64,000 nucleotides of DNA from Rhizobium etli CFN 42 (GCF_000092045.1 NC_007762.1:62001-126000); one strand, 5' to 3'; shown: positions 1 to 9,658, counted from the stretch's first letter. Translations and numbers: made by a program. Notes: generated by a model from the letters alone, not told the origin.

Positions 1-2
1 AA

Positions 3-422
3 TTCGTGTCATGGAAAGACCGAAAACCGGTTGTCCCGGCGCTGCGGGCAATCTACCGCGCCAAGGACGCCGAAGCCGGAATGAAGGCGCTAGAAGCGTT
101 CGAAACCGGATACTGGGGTCAAAAATATCCTGCCATCGCTCAGAGCTGGCGACGCAATTGGGAACACGTCATTCCTTTCTTCGCCTTTCCCGAAAGCGTG
201 CGTCGGATCATCTACACGACCAACGCCATCGAGGCGTTAAACTCCAAACTCCGGCGGGCAGTCCGCTCGCGGGGCCATTTCCCCAGTGACGATGCCGCCA
301 TGAAGCTGCTATATTTAGTTCTGAACCACGCGGCCGAAGACTGGAAACGTCCGCCTCGCGAATGGTTCGAGGCCAAAACCCAGTTCGCCGTCGTCTTTGG
401 CGAACGGTTCTTCAACCAATGA
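3..422 (+). CDS. IS256-family transposase, C-terminal part (cut by window edge)
   Basis: The reading frame is already open at the first bases, so the N-terminus lies outside the window. The visible 138 residues carry the usual IS256/Mutator C-terminal block: the segment IIYTTNAIEALNSKLRRAVRSRGHFP, split here as IIYTTNAIEALN then SKLRRAVRSRGHFP, followed by a helical tail ending ERFFNQ. IS256 enzymes are DDE transposases. The catalytic Glu normally lies near this TTNAIE region, so the 3' half is intact here. It belongs to a different IS256 lineage from the fragments at 41.4, 54.4 and 63.3 kb. It abuts a truncated group II intron at about 487, which suggests this element cut that intron. Confidence 0.85.
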   Translation, partial: FVSWKDRKPVVPALRAIYRAKDAEAGMKALEAFETGYWGQKYPAIAQSWRRNWEHVIPFFAFPESVRRIIYTTNAIEALNSKLRRAVRSRGHFPSDDAAMKLLYLVLNHAAEDWKRPPREWFEAKTQFAVVFGERFFNQ

Positions 423-486
423 CGAACCGGCCTCACGCACAGAATTCCTGACAGTCCCGTGCAGGCAGGTTATCCATAATGACCAC

Positions 487-1346
487 GTCTCTAATCCGGC
501 TCAATCATCTGCTTGACCACCATCTGCGCGATCCGATCACTGACCGTCGGCACGCCCAAAACCCTTTCGCCTCCAGTCTTCTTTGGAATGGAGACGGCGC
601 GCACCGGCGGCGGAAAGTAAGCCCCAGAAGACATCCGATTCCAGATCTTGTAGAGATTTCTCGGAAGGTCTTTGTCAAACATCTCCAGGGTCTCACCGTC
701 CACCCGGCTGCACCACGGTTGGCTTTGACCGCTTTGTAAGCTTCGTACACTTGCCGCTTCTCAATCCGAAACGGCTTGTCTGTCGTACCTATCGAAGTCA
801 TCCTGTTTCCAGTTGTTCCAAACAATACGACCACCTGATCCGATCCCTTTGCTCCGGCCCCATTACAGGGCCCTCAACGCTCATACGGATCGGTCCGCCC
901 CAGTCTCCTGCATCGGTACTCTCGCCTTACGGTTTCTCCGCTTGGGCTTCTCCCTTGGCATCAGGAGCCTGGTTCCTGCAGTTCCGGGTGAAAGCCTGTG
1001 TCCAACTCACGCCCCCTCTACGCCGATCGCCGCCCGCCCAATCATCAGGCACCCGGCGGACTCGTCCCAGGATGACGAAACAGTCCTGGTTTCGACGACG
1101 CTTATATTCATAACGGCGCGTCTTCGGAGGGTTCACTTTCGTTCGTCTTTCGGACACGCACCTGCTCGGATCTCGTCCGAACTTTTCATCCGGCGCTCAC
1201 CACCACGGCTCTTTACCGCAGCAGCTCGGACTGGTTTGAGACCCGCTCCTGAAAGCCGATCCCGGAGGGCCATCCTCCATCATTCACGCAGCTTCACGTT
1301 ACGGGGTTAGCTCATACTGAACTCCTTCCGTGCCTCTGAAGCACAC
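487..1346 (-). mobile_element. Truncated RmInt1-like group II intron
   Basis: On the minus strand the element begins at 1346 with GTGTGCTTC, matching the group II 5' consensus GTGYG, immediately after the IS630 codons for Phe-Ile-Asp-Glu. About 500 nt of ribozyme-type leader (domains I-III by position) precede a reverse transcriptase frame at 801-491. The N-terminal protein sequence and the insertion into an IS630-type transposase both match what is known of RmInt1 in ISRm2011-2 of Sinorhizobium. The 3' part (most of the RT, domains V-VI) is missing, so this copy cannot be mobile by itself. Confidence 0.75.
491..801 (-). pseudogene. Group II intron reverse transcriptase (IEP), N-terminal fragment, frameshifted
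   Basis: The start is taken at the Met beginning MTSIGTTDKPFRIEKRQVY. The protein reads through KAVKANRGAAG, then needs a one-base shift in a G run near 700 to continue as VDGETLEMFDKDL and on to SDRIAQMVVKQMIEPD. These are the RT-0/RT-1 motifs of bacterial group II intron proteins. Everything after RT-1, including the YADD box, is absent. The gene is therefore both frameshifted and truncated at about 490. Confidence 0.75.
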
Positions 1347-1800
1347 TTTCGTCGATGAAGATCAGTTTCTCCGGATCGAGGTCCAATTGACCATCGAACC
1401 AGGCGCGCCGGCGCTTCAGGACGTCCGGTCGGTCCTGCTCCAGTGCGTGGGGGTCTTTTTTAAAGGTCCACCCACGGCCTCGGAGCCAGGCGCCAAGTGC
1501 GCTGCGGCTGATCTTCACCTGCCGCTCGACGGACAAGCGCTCAACCATCTCACCGAGCGTCACATCCCTACGCTCGTCGATCAACGCGACAACGAATTCC
1601 TCGTGTGCATCCACTGCCGAAGGTCGTCTCCAGCCCTGTGGCCGAGCAGTTAACTCACCCTCTTTCGCTCTTGCGATCCAGCGGATCGCTGTCGAAATCC
1701 CAACACCGAAACGAGCCGCAGCCTGCCGAGCCGACATGCCCGACGCAGACGCTTTCAAAACCCGTATTCGGAGATCATCACTCAGGGCCTGTCCCATCAT
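1347..1800 (-). pseudogene. IS630-family transposase, 5' part, interrupted by the group II intron
   Basis: The start is chosen at the ATGATGGGACAG codons because GGAGAGG lies directly upstream; a longer frame to 1848 has no such signal. The product starts MMGQALSDDLRIRVLKA, has an N-terminal helix-turn-helix (SARQAAARFGVGISTAIRWI, about residues 20-40) and reaches the DDE motif FIDE, where the group II intron enters. The C-terminal half is not found. A second truncated copy of the same IS start lies at 15441 in the opposite orientation, so the two bracket the virE/virD block. Confidence 0.8.
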
Positions 1801-1890
1801 CCACCTCTCCGCTGTGGATGTTGAATCAGCTTCGGTCGCTCTCGTCACCTCACAATCGATTCATCAATCGCAGGACATGCTCTAGCAAGA

Positions 1891-1904
1891 GTTTCAGATG
1901 AAGC
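1891..1904 (+). promoter_or_regulatory. Candidate vir box upstream of virE
   Basis: GTTTCAGATGAAGC matches the VirG-binding consensus RTTDCAWWTGHAAY at 12 of 14 positions. It sits just inside the edge of the IS630 remnant, about 420 nt before virE1, which is farther than usual. It is the best match in this intergenic stretch, but its role is inferred. Confidence 0.4.
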
Positions 1905-2326
1905 GCGATAGTCGTTCAAAGACCGGGGCTCAAATGGTAGATTCCACACACATTCACTTCAATTCAGGAGGCAAAACTGTGTCCGAAGAGAGACTGCTGG
2001 CGCAGGAGCCTTGAAATTCAGAGCACGGCAAGAATGTTGATGCGGCTTACATCGCGCGCGGGGTTCCGATTGGAGCCGCTGTCTGCCGACAGTCAAGCTG
2101 AAAAGGCGGCAATTCGGCGAACTCAAAGTGCGAGTTGTTCTGAACGATCTTCGGCCGGGAACGTGTGATGTCGACCTTGCGTCGGAAGAGCCGATTGCGG
2201 CCCGGCTCCCCAGCAAAACGGCTCCAAGTCTGAGGAAAGGGTCGCGCTTAGCGCCCTGCAATCGCTCAGGCCGTTCAAGGCCGCGGAGATGGAGAACGTC
2301 GCAAGTTTTGCAGGAGAAACAACGAC
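1905..2326. other. Leader region upstream of virE1, no convincing gene
   Basis: About 420 bases separate the IS630 remnant from virE1. Short open frames exist, including one starting at a GTG at 1979 behind AGGAGG but only 11 codons long. None resembles a known protein. It may be a long virE leader or the residue of a decayed gene. Confidence 0.4.
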
Positions 2327-2524
2327 ATGGCGATCATTAAACTAAATGCGAATAAAACCAGGCCCGTCTCCTTGCCTGAGGAGCCGCGAGAAATTCACAC
2401 AGAAGCGTTCAGCATCAATCACCGCTCAAACGGTTTCACGAGTTTGGATCTCGAAATGATTGAACTGGAGAATTTTGTCCTCCGGTGCCCGCTGCCCGAA
2501 GAGAATCTCGCAGGAAGGATTTAA
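2327..2524 (+). CDS. virE1: VirE1, secretion chaperone of VirE2
   Basis: This 65-residue acidic protein has the size of the VirE1 family (about 63-65 residues) and lies directly before virE2, as in Ti plasmids. VirE1 binds VirE2 in the bacterial cytoplasm, prevents its self-association and premature ssDNA binding, and keeps it ready for export by the VirB/D4 channel. The C-terminal half (SLDLEMIELENFVLRCPLPE) is the amphipathic segment expected to contact VirE2. The ATG at 2327 has AGGAG ten bases upstream. Only three bases separate its stop from virE2, so the two are very likely co-translated. Confidence 0.9.
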   Translation: MAIIKLNANKTRPVSLPEEPREIHTEAFSINHRSNGFTSLDLEMIELENFVLRCPLPEENLAGRI

Positions 2525-2527
2525 ACG

Positions 2528-4195
2528 ATGGATCCGAAAAGCGAAGACAATGGGGAAAATATCCCTGTGACTGGCGAGCGCGACTTCGAAAATGCTGTTG
2601 TCGTCGATCCCAAGCGTCAAAGGAAGGAAGCACTAGACTCAAGCACGACTCCTGATATCGAGATGACGGGTAGCCACGAAACTTTCGAGTTCGACATCCC
2701 CGGGACCCCAGCTCACACGGAAAATGTAAGCTCTCAGTTCGACGAGATGCTTAATTCCCAATCCAGTCATGATTCCCATAGCGTCCACGGCAATCAGTCC
2801 GAAGTGGACAATGAGTTATCCAGCCTGTTCGCCAATATGGTTTTGCCTGGCCATGATCGGCGTGCAGACGAGTATATTCTGGTGCGGCAAACTGGACCGG
2901 ATGCGTTTGCCGGTACGTCTAAAGGTGATCTTGAGCATCTACCCACCAAAGCGGAATTCAACGCAAGCTGCCGCCTCTATAGGGACGGGGCCGGCAATTA
3001 TTATCCCCCGCCTCTCGCATTTGAAAGAATTGACGTCCCGGCGGAATTAAGCGCGAGATGGCATAACCTTGAGCCAAAAGACCAGGATAAGGCGCGTTTT
3101 CAATACAAGTTGGAAGTCTGGAATCGTGCTCACGCAGAGATGGGCGTCACGGGTACGAATATATTCTATCAAACAGATAAGAACATAAAGCTCGATCAAA
3201 ATTACAGATTGAGGCCTCAAGACAGGTACATACAAACGAAATATGGCCCCCGAGAGGTTCAGAAGCGCTACGAACACCAATTCCAGGCTGGCTCGCTTCT
3301 GCCTGATATTCTGATCAAGACCCCGGAAAATCATGTCCATCTAGTGTACAGGTCTGCCGGTGACAAGTTCGCCAATAAGTCCTTTGCGGAGTTCGAGCGG
3401 ATAATAAAGACTAAGTATGGTAGTGACACCGAGATCAAGCTGAAATCGAAGTCGGGTATCATGCATGATTCCAGGTATCTGGAGTCATGGGAACGGGGAG
3501 CTGCGGATATCCGCTTCGCGGAATTCGCAGGAGAGAATCGAGCTCACAACAAAGCTTTGCCGCTTGCGACCATCAATATGGGAGGGCAGCCGGATGGGCA
3601 GGGAGGAACGACTCGCGATCGCTTCGTTAGCGTCGATTTCCTAATGCAACACGCCCCCAACTCGCCCTGGTCGCAAGCTTTGAAAAAGGGCGAGCAATGG
3701 GATCGCGTTCAAGTCCTTGCCCGCGATGGTAATCGCTATATGACCCCTGCCAGATTGGAATATTCCGATCCGGAGCATTTCGCTCAGGTGATGAATCGAG
3801 TTGGACTACCCCACTCGATGGGCCGACAAAGCTATGCGAATTCCATAAAATTTGAGCAGTTTGCCGGGCAGGCGGCAGTGATTGTTGCGAACGGCGCAGA
3901 TCTACGTGACATTCGAGATCTTTCTTCGGAAAAGCTGCAACAACAGCTGACCGAGAACAACGTTCTCATTGCGGACCGAAATGAGAAAGGCCAGCGAACC
4001 GGTACCTACACGAGTGCTGCGGAATATAAGCGGCTCTTAATTAAGTTACCAGACGACGCGGCCCAATTGCTTCGCGAACCGACCGATAAATATTCGCGTG
4101 ATTTTGTCCGTCCGGATCCCGTGGTACGGCCAATCGTTGATAGTCGCCGAAACTACGAAAATCGACAGCGTGGTCAAAGCATAAACGGGCTGTGA
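2528..4195 (+). CDS. virE2: VirE2, single-stranded T-DNA-binding effector
   Basis: The protein has 555 residues, within the usual 530-560 range of VirE2. It is exported separately into plant cells, coats the T-strand and helps its nuclear import. Two bipartite NLS-like stretches sit at the family positions: RLRPQDRYIQTKYGPR (about 227-242) and KTKYGSDTEIKLKSK (about 294-308). The N-terminal 110 residues are acidic and variable, as usual. The tail, RNYENRQRGQSINGL, has the arginine pattern of VirB/D4 export signals. A good ribosome site (GGAAGGA) precedes the ATG. It forms an operon with virE1 and virE3. No frameshift is seen, so it appears functional. Confidence 0.95.
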   Translation: MDPKSEDNGENIPVTGERDFENAVVVDPKRQRKEALDSSTTPDIEMTGSHETFEFDIPGTPAHTENVSSQFDEMLNSQSSHDSHSVHGNQSEVDNELSSLFANMVLPGHDRRADEYILVRQTGPDAFAGTSKGDLEHLPTKAEFNASCRLYRDGAGNYYPPPLAFERIDVPAELSARWHNLEPKDQDKARFQYKLEVWNRAHAEMGVTGTNIFYQTDKNIKLDQNYRLRPQDRYIQTKYGPREVQKRYEHQFQAGSLLPDILIKTPENHVHLVYRSAGDKFANKSFAEFERIIKTKYGSDTEIKLKSKSGIMHDSRYLESWERGAADIRFAEFAGENRAHNKALPLATINMGGQPDGQGGTTRDRFVSVDFLMQHAPNSPWSQALKKGEQWDRVQVLARDGNRYMTPARLEYSDPEHFAQVMNRVGLPHSMGRQSYANSIKFEQFAGQAAVIVANGADLRDIRDLSSEKLQQQLTENNVLIADRNEKGQRTGTYTSAAEYKRLLIKLPDDAAQLLREPTDKYSRDFVRPDPVVRPIVDSRRNYENRQRGQSINGL

Positions 4196-4260
4196 CGTTC
4201 CGCCACTGCGGGAGCGATGAGACCTGTACCGTCCGAAGTAGCTAGTGAAAGAGCTCAGCC

Positions 4261-6216
4261 GTGGTCAGCATCACAAAAAAGACTGTCACCAAATCGCTTA
4301 CAAGTGACATGCGTCGTGCCACCAAGCGCCTGTATGAGCAAATGTGTAAAGCGTTGCTTACGGAAGAGAACGCAATGAGGCGGCAGGCACGGCTCGAGAT
4401 GCCGAAAAAGAAGCGAAAATATACTGTCGATATGGAGATGGTCGACAAGCTGGACGCCGGCTTTCGAGGTGAAATAAGCTATAAAATTTTTGGAAATAAG
4501 CAGCTTCGAATCGACCGCCCAAAAGAACTAACCCGTGAGCACGGTATCTTTGAAAAAACGAAGAAAGTTCTAAAGCGCAACGCAGAAACGGGCGCAGTTT
4601 ATTTGAGCCTTCACGAAAAGAAGAGTTGGGCTAGGGTTACGAGCCATCAGTACGCTGAGGACGGCACTCTTCGCACGAAGCATGTAAAATATCGAGACGG
4701 GCGCTTCGAGGAAAAGTGGGAGCGGGACGAAACCGGTTCCCTTGTCCGGACACGGTATGTCAACCGAGGCAGGCTCAGTGGTCGGCTGTTTCGGCCTGTT
4801 TCTGAGGAGCTGAGTGCGCCTGAGCCTGGCGGACCAGAGAACAGACTCTACCGCAAACTGACTCGTCAAGTAGGGTCCAGGCGGGAAACATTTGAGCGGG
4901 ACGACAAAGGCGGCCTTGAGCTAGTCGGCTATAAACGCCCCGGCTTTTCCAGGAATACAACGAAATCGGAAGATCGCCATACCTCGCAAACGAAGATTCG
5001 GAAACTTGGTGGGACATTCAGCAAATCTTACAGGTCCCTCCTGGACAAGGAAGGCAACGAAGTAGGCCGAGATATCCTGAGTCACCGTCGGATGTTCAAC
5101 AAGAGATCGGCCATCTACGATGAGTCCACAAAGCAATTGACAAGCATTAAACACACCTTCGGCAAAATTTATAAGAGTGAGTCGCAATACCTGAGCGCTG
5201 AGATAAAGAAAGTCTCAAAAAAGATACTCGGAGTGACGGTTCGTCGGAAACTGACGGCATTGAGCGAACCTGAACTTTGCGCGCAGAGACTCCGTGTTTC
5301 GGAATCGGTCGAGCATAGGAAAGCCTGGCAGGAGCCCACCGCTATCACCAGATCTTCGCCAAGGGAGGATCCTAGCATCCCTTTGGTGTCGAAGCCGGAC
5401 CGGACTGACCGAGTTCGAAACGGCCGTGGTGTCCAGACCGAAGCCAAACTCACGCTCGTGAACGACAAACCAGTTGATCTTGCTTCACAAAACTCCCCCC
5501 TATTTCTCCAACAGGCATCAGAGCAGCAGTTTGGTTTGCAACCACAATCTCCGTCGTCAGCAGTGCATTTTTCGGATTCGGCTTCTAAGGCGGAAGGGGT
5601 TACACTAGGCAAAGGTCCAATATCGCAGAGTCCTCGTCGCGGCAATGAACGGGAGGTGCGATCGGAAGAAAATCTTGACAAGTATCTCGGACATTCCGTC
5701 TCGTCAAATGAGTCTCTGTCGGAGATCACGCTTCATGGATCGCCGCAAAAACCAACACTAACCGGCTTGCGGGAAACGCCACCACACTCATCCTTGGATC
5801 TGCAATCGTCTGACGCCATAAACGATGCTCAGGCTCCGCAGGTAACTTCTTCAGCGGTCAGTCATCAGTCTGCTCCGGAACAAGAGCTCTTGAGTTTTTT
5901 GAATGGTGTGCCAGCCCCAGTGCATAGTGGCGGAGAGCGTATTGCTGAGCACAACCGAGATGTTGCTGCATCAAATGCGGCTTTTGATCCGCAGTCATTG
6001 TTCGGCGAACCAGACTTGTCACGCGCTTCGGAATTAAGGCTGGAATTTCCAGCGCAAGGCGACCGTCTATCGGATGCGGAACAGCAAGCGTTGCTGAACG
6101 GGTTGCTGGCTATACCGCTACCGGCTCGTTCTGCGAAGATGAATTCCGAACGATCGATGATTTTGGAAGGTTCACGGAGTCGAGAGCGGCCCGTGTCAGG
6201 AGGGCTTTCGCTATAG
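4261..6216 (+). CDS. virE3: VirE3, type IV-secreted nuclear effector
   Basis: This 651-residue protein follows virE2 by 65 bases and starts at a GTG (MVSITKKTV), which matches the known VirE3 N-terminus. VirE3 is exported to plant cells, enters the nucleus, and is reported to act with importin/VirE2 and as a transcriptional activator. Residues 48-54 are PKKKRKY, almost the SV40 large-T nuclear localisation signal. The middle contains repeated modules of the type EKWERDETGSL (about 150) and ETFERDDKGGL (about 205). The last residues, GSRSRERPVSGGLSL, are arginine-rich and fit the VirB/D4 export signal. The C-terminal half is Ser/Gln/Pro-rich and probably disordered. Confidence 0.9.
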   Translation: MVSITKKTVTKSLTSDMRRATKRLYEQMCKALLTEENAMRRQARLEMPKKKRKYTVDMEMVDKLDAGFRGEISYKIFGNKQLRIDRPKELTREHGIFEKTKKVLKRNAETGAVYLSLHEKKSWARVTSHQYAEDGTLRTKHVKYRDGRFEEKWERDETGSLVRTRYVNRGRLSGRLFRPVSEELSAPEPGGPENRLYRKLTRQVGSRRETFERDDKGGLELVGYKRPGFSRNTTKSEDRHTSQTKIRKLGGTFSKSYRSLLDKEGNEVGRDILSHRRMFNKRSAIYDESTKQLTSIKHTFGKIYKSESQYLSAEIKKVSKKILGVTVRRKLTALSEPELCAQRLRVSESVEHRKAWQEPTAITRSSPREDPSIPLVSKPDRTDRVRNGRGVQTEAKLTLVNDKPVDLASQNSPLFLQQASEQQFGLQPQSPSSAVHFSDSASKAEGVTLGKGPISQSPRRGNEREVRSEENLDKYLGHSVSSNESLSEITLHGSPQKPTLTGLRETPPHSSLDLQSSDAINDAQAPQVTSSAVSHQSAPEQELLSFLNGVPAPVHSGGERIAEHNRDVAASNAAFDPQSLFGEPDLSRASELRLEFPAQGDRLSDAEQQALLNGLLAIPLPARSAKMNSERSMILEGSRSRERPVSGGLSL

Positions 6217-6309
6217 AGTGGGAAATGAGACACCCCGGCAAGGCGCTTCACGCCCTCACCCTCGGCCACACAAAGTTATCGATGATTTGTAAACTCGGAA
6301 CAAATTTCT

Positions 6310-6410
6310 TCGATTCTGCGAAGGTCTTCTCCACTAGGATCGGGTTGTTCAAGACCAACCTGACGGAAAGACCACCGATGACCAATGACATGATGAGCGT
6401 GCGCTCCTCG
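6310..6410 (+). mobile_element. IS256-type 5'-end fragment
   Basis: The stretch from AGGTCTTCTCCACTAGGATC through the start codons for MTNDMMSVRS matches, in opposite orientation, the 5' end of the IS256 remnant at 54.75 kb. It breaks off after about ten codons and is joined to an IS3-family orfB. Only the element's end and the first codons remain. Confidence 0.6.
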
Positions 6411-6421
6411 GATTTTGCCGA

Positions 6422-7022
6422 ATGACGATCCGCTACGAAACCAGGCGCAGCGATGACCATGACCTTCGAGAGCGGATGAAGGCGCTGGCGCATGAACGCC
6501 GCTGCTTTGGATATCGACGCCTTCATGTGCTGCTCATGCGTGAGGGTCGCCTTGTGAACCACAAGCGGCTCTTCCGGCTCTATCGGGAGGAGAAGCTGTC
6601 AGTGCGCAAACGTGGCGGCCGGAAGCGAGCGATCGGCACACCCGCGCCGATGCTGATCCCGATGGCAGCCACTGATCGATGGTCGCTGGACTTCGTGTCG
6701 GATTAACTCACCGATGGTCGCAGGTTCCGGGTGTTTGCGGTCGTCGGCGATTGCACCAGGGAATGCCTGGGCCTCGTCGCCGATACGTCCCTTTCCGGCC
6801 TGCGGGTTGCCCTTGAGTTGGACCGGATCATCGAGGAACGAGGCAAGCCGAAGATGATCGTCAGCGACAAATGGCAGCGAGTTCACCAGCAACGCGATCC
6901 TGCAATGGACGGATTGGACCAAGGTGGAATAGCACTACATCGCACCGGGTAAGCCGATCCAAAATGCCTTCATCGAAAGCTTCAATGGGCGGCTGCGAGA
7001 CGAATTCTTGAATGAACGCTAA
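6422..7022 (+). pseudogene. IS3-family transposase OrfB, multiply disrupted
   Basis: The frames together read as an IS3 OrfB: helical N-terminus with RCFGYRRLHVLLMREG, then WSLDFVSD and, after an in-frame TAA at about 6704, LTDGRRFRVFAVVGDCTRECL. A one-base insertion near 6866 shifts the frame at the conserved SDNG-EF segment. A further stop at about 6933 replaces the Trp of VEWHYIAPGKP. The end reads KPIQNAFIESFNGRLRDEF. With three lesions it cannot make an active integrase-type DDE enzyme. Its OrfA and both ends are missing. Confidence 0.8.
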
Positions 7023-7103
7023 TCTCGGCACTGACCCATGTTGCTCGCTCAGCGCTTTCAAACTGGCGCAGCGATTATAATCCTGTTTCATAACGCCCAT
7101 CGT

Positions 7104-7532
7104 TTATGTTGTGGAAGAGAATAGGTTTTCCTGATCTGGATGCGATCCTGTGGGGTGTCGAGGGTTCTGCCGGGCGCGATCGAGGATCTGACGTGCTTGC
7201 GGGGTGGCGAGTTTGGAACGGCTGAAGATCCATGGGCCATCGGGTAGCGGATGAGCCCCCTCAATATCGCCAGCCTCGGCCGCCAGACGCGGCGTTTTGG
7301 CGTTATCCCGACCAACTTCGCCGCACCGCCCAGATTAAGCCACGGCTCGACCCCGTCGACCTGGGGACGGAAGACCGGAATCTTGCGATATGACCTCAGC
7401 GCGGTGACCCGCTCCCGTGTCCACCGATTGCCATTGCCGGTCGTCAGTCCGTTGCGATTGAGGACACCGGCAATCACATCATCATTGGCGATAAGGACGA
7501 GCTGTCGTACGGCGTCGACGATATCCTCAGGC
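7104..7532 (-). pseudogene. Serine-recombinase-like protein, C-terminal remnant
   Basis: The minus-strand frame gives QPEDIVDAVRQLVLIANDDVIAGVLNRNGL and RWTRERVTALRSYRKIPVFRP, which is the recombinase/zinc-ribbon tail common to large-serine-recombinase-like proteins of rhizobial plasmids. A frameshift near 7300, after LVGITPK, is needed to continue to the natural stop at 7104. The N-terminal catalytic domain is gone because an IS21 end (TGTCAGTACC) starts at 7533. The family assignment is moderately sure; the decay is clear. Confidence 0.6.
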
Positions 7533-7669
7533 TGTCAGTACCGGCGCAATACTCCCCAATAGTGCCGTTTGAGTCTTCCCCAGGTGCTGCGGCCATCGGT
7601 CTTCCGGGGCGCGCCCCGGAAGACCGATGGCCCGTCATCGCCGATACTCCTTCCGATGGTCGGAAGGGG

Positions 7670-8034
7670 ATGTTGGTGATCAAGCTGAGGGAGACGATCA
7701 TGATCCTGGATCTGCATCAGCAGGGGCTGACGGTGTCAGCTATTTCCAGAGAAACAGGCATCGATCGCAAGGCGGTGCGCAAGTACATAGAGCGAGGCCT
7801 CGAAGCTCCAGCCTATGGTCCAAGAAAGCCTCGGGCGACGGTCATCGACCCGTTCGCTTCATACCTGCGGGAACGGGTAAAATCCTACCCTGGTCTGACG
7901 GCAGTCGATTATTTCGAGAACTGCGTGAACGAGGCTATACCGGCGGCTACACGGCTGTGACGGATTTTCTCCGCGAGGTTCTCGCCTTCTACGATGCCAT
8001 CGGCAAGGTCCTGGCGCAGGAGGGCCGCCCATGA
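7670..8034 (+). pseudogene. IS21 transposase IstA, internal deletion
   Basis: The N-terminus is intact: GGAAGGGG precedes the ATG, followed by MLVIKLRETIMILDLHQQGL and the helix-turn-helix (TVSAISRETGIDRKAVRKYI). At about 7950 the frame jumps from the N-terminal region directly to the last codons (FYDAIGKVLAQEGRP), removing the whole DDE catalytic core. The stop overlaps the istB start, as in intact IS21 elements. Confidence 0.75.
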
Positions 8035-8727
8035 GCGCGACCCTTGATTCCATTCCGTCCATGATCGATCGTATCCCTCATGATCTCGTCGGCCTGAAGA
8101 TGCCACGTGCACTCGAAGCTCTCGACCATGTCGTTCGACGCGTCGAGCACGGTGAGCTTTCCGCCCTGGAAGCCATTGATATCCTTCTCTCCGAGGAACT
8201 CACCTTACGCGAGAACAGCCGGATCAAGACCGCACTGCGAATGGGTAGGCTTGCCACGATCAAGACGCTCGCCGGCTTCGACTTCACCTTCCAGCCTTCG
8301 CTCGATCGCGATCGTATCCTCACCCTGGCGCAGCTCGGCTTCGTCGATCGTCATGAAGCCGTTCATTTCCTTGGCCCACCGGGAACAGGCAAAAGCCATC
8401 TCGCCACAGCGCTCGGCGTCGAAACCGTGAAGGCCGGAAAGAGCGTGTATTTTACGACGCTCGCCGATCTCATTGGTTCGCTTGCCCGTTCCGAACGAGA
8501 AGGCAGGCTTCAGGATCGCATTCGCTTCTTCTGCAGGCCAAGCTTGCTGATCGTCGACCAGATCGGCTACCTGCCGGTCGTCCAAGGCGGCGGCAATCTC
8601 TTCTTTCAGCTCGTCAACGCCCGATATGAACGCGGCGCGATGATCCTGACGTCAAACCGCGGCTTCGCGGAATGGGGCGATGTGTTCGGAGATCCCGTCG
8701 CGACGGCGCTGCTCGACAGATTGATTC
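8031..8727 (+). pseudogene. IS21 helper ATPase IstB, 3'-truncated
   Basis: The protein begins [15 protein letters not shown] and carries Walker A (GPPGTGKSH, about residue 118) and a Walker B region in which the usual acidic residue after the Asp is Gln (IVDQIGYLP rather than IVDEIGYLP in the other copies). Homology stops at [10 protein letters not shown]; the frame then runs into antisense IS481 DNA up to 9173. IstB is the AAA+ target-selection partner of IstA. This copy has lost its C-terminal domain and probably its ATPase activity. Confidence 0.8.
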
Positions 8728-8730
8728 AGG

Positions 8731-8809
8731 AGATGCCGAACTCGCGGCACAGCGCCGCAATCTTCTCGCCATCCAGAACCCGCGCAACGAATTTGAGACG
8801 CTCGTCCAT
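8731..8809 (-). pseudogene. IS481-type transposase, N-terminal fragment
   Basis: From the ATG at 8809 the minus strand reads MDERLKFVARVLDGEKIAALCREFGIS, the start of IS481-family transposases (helix-turn-helix). It ends at the junction with the IS21 copy. Confidence 0.6.
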
Positions 8810-9521
8810 GAGATTACACTCCTGCCAAGGCACCTTTGCTCTCCTCGCAAAGGCCAAAAGTGTAACCCATGTCTCCGGTATGAACTGTCACCCTTCTCTC
8901 GGGAAGGACACTCACGGATCGGTCGAACATCCACGCCGGGACTTCAATAAGCCGATCAGAAGAAGCGCCAGAAAGGCTGCAGCGAAAAATAGCCGTTCCT
9001 TTGGTCAGCGCCTCATGGACGTGGACGAACTGACCGGACCAGGGATGCCACGGATACAAAAGCTCACGAACCTCCGTCCCGTGGGTGTTCTGTCGTCGTG
9101 TTGTACAATAATTTCCGGCCCTCGGCTGGATGACACCTGCCGAGTTCTCTCAAACAATCAACCCGCGACTTGATGCGGTGCTGCGCAGCCGGAATGGCCG
9201 CACCGCAACCCGCCGTTACCGCCCCGAATACAGCAACCGCTGGAACGAATTCAAAATTGGATAAAACTTAGGGGCAAGGTCAATCACCGAGTAAGCTCCC
9301 GGAAAGGGCCGCCTTCCAACGCTGATGTGAATATCGGAAGTCGTAGAACCGCTGCTGTTTGCGTCGGTGTCCAGTCCCAAGCCAGCAATCGCTCCAGCCT
9401 GCTGAACCGCAACCTGTCTCGGCTTTGGCGTCCCACAGACTGGCGTCTGCCCGCTCATTTGTTTTCGTTCTTTTAATTTGCAAGCAGTTCAATGAAAGAC
9501 GGTTTCGCTGTTGTTATAATG
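8810..9521. other. Intergenic remnants upstream of virD
   Basis: The minus strand between about 9070 and 8870 contains a coding-looking remnant (YPWHPWSGQFVHVHEAL, then LPERRVTVHTG) resembling small proteins often found beside transposases, without start or stop context. From 9175 to 9520 nothing recognisable is seen. Confidence 0.35.
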
Positions 9522-9535
9522 ATTGCGATTGTAAT
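9522..9535 (+). promoter_or_regulatory. vir box of the virD operon
   Basis: ATTGCGATTGTAAT matches the VirG-binding consensus RTTDCAWWTGHAAY at 13 of 14 positions. It lies 123 bases before the virD1 ATG in an AT-rich leader. VirA/VirG induction of virD by plant phenolics is established for Ti plasmids; the site supports the same control here. Confidence 0.7.
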
Positions 9536-9658
9536 AATATAAACTGAAATTGTGGAAGTATAATATTGATTTGGGATTTAATAGGACTAGGCTTTCCATT
9601 GCTCCTGGCGGCGAAGCCCCGGACGGAACAAAATCGTTCCAATTCCATGGAGGAAGTC

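Larger units (their letters stand above)
7533..8728 (+). mobile_element. IS21-family element, internally deleted copy 1
   Basis: The left end TGTCAGTACCGG is the same terminus as the two larger IS21 copies at 16871 and 27146. The element has lost most of istA and the end of istB, where IS481 sequence begins at about 8731. Its sequence differs from copies 2 and 3 at many positions, so it is an older or separate acquisition. Confidence 0.8.
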
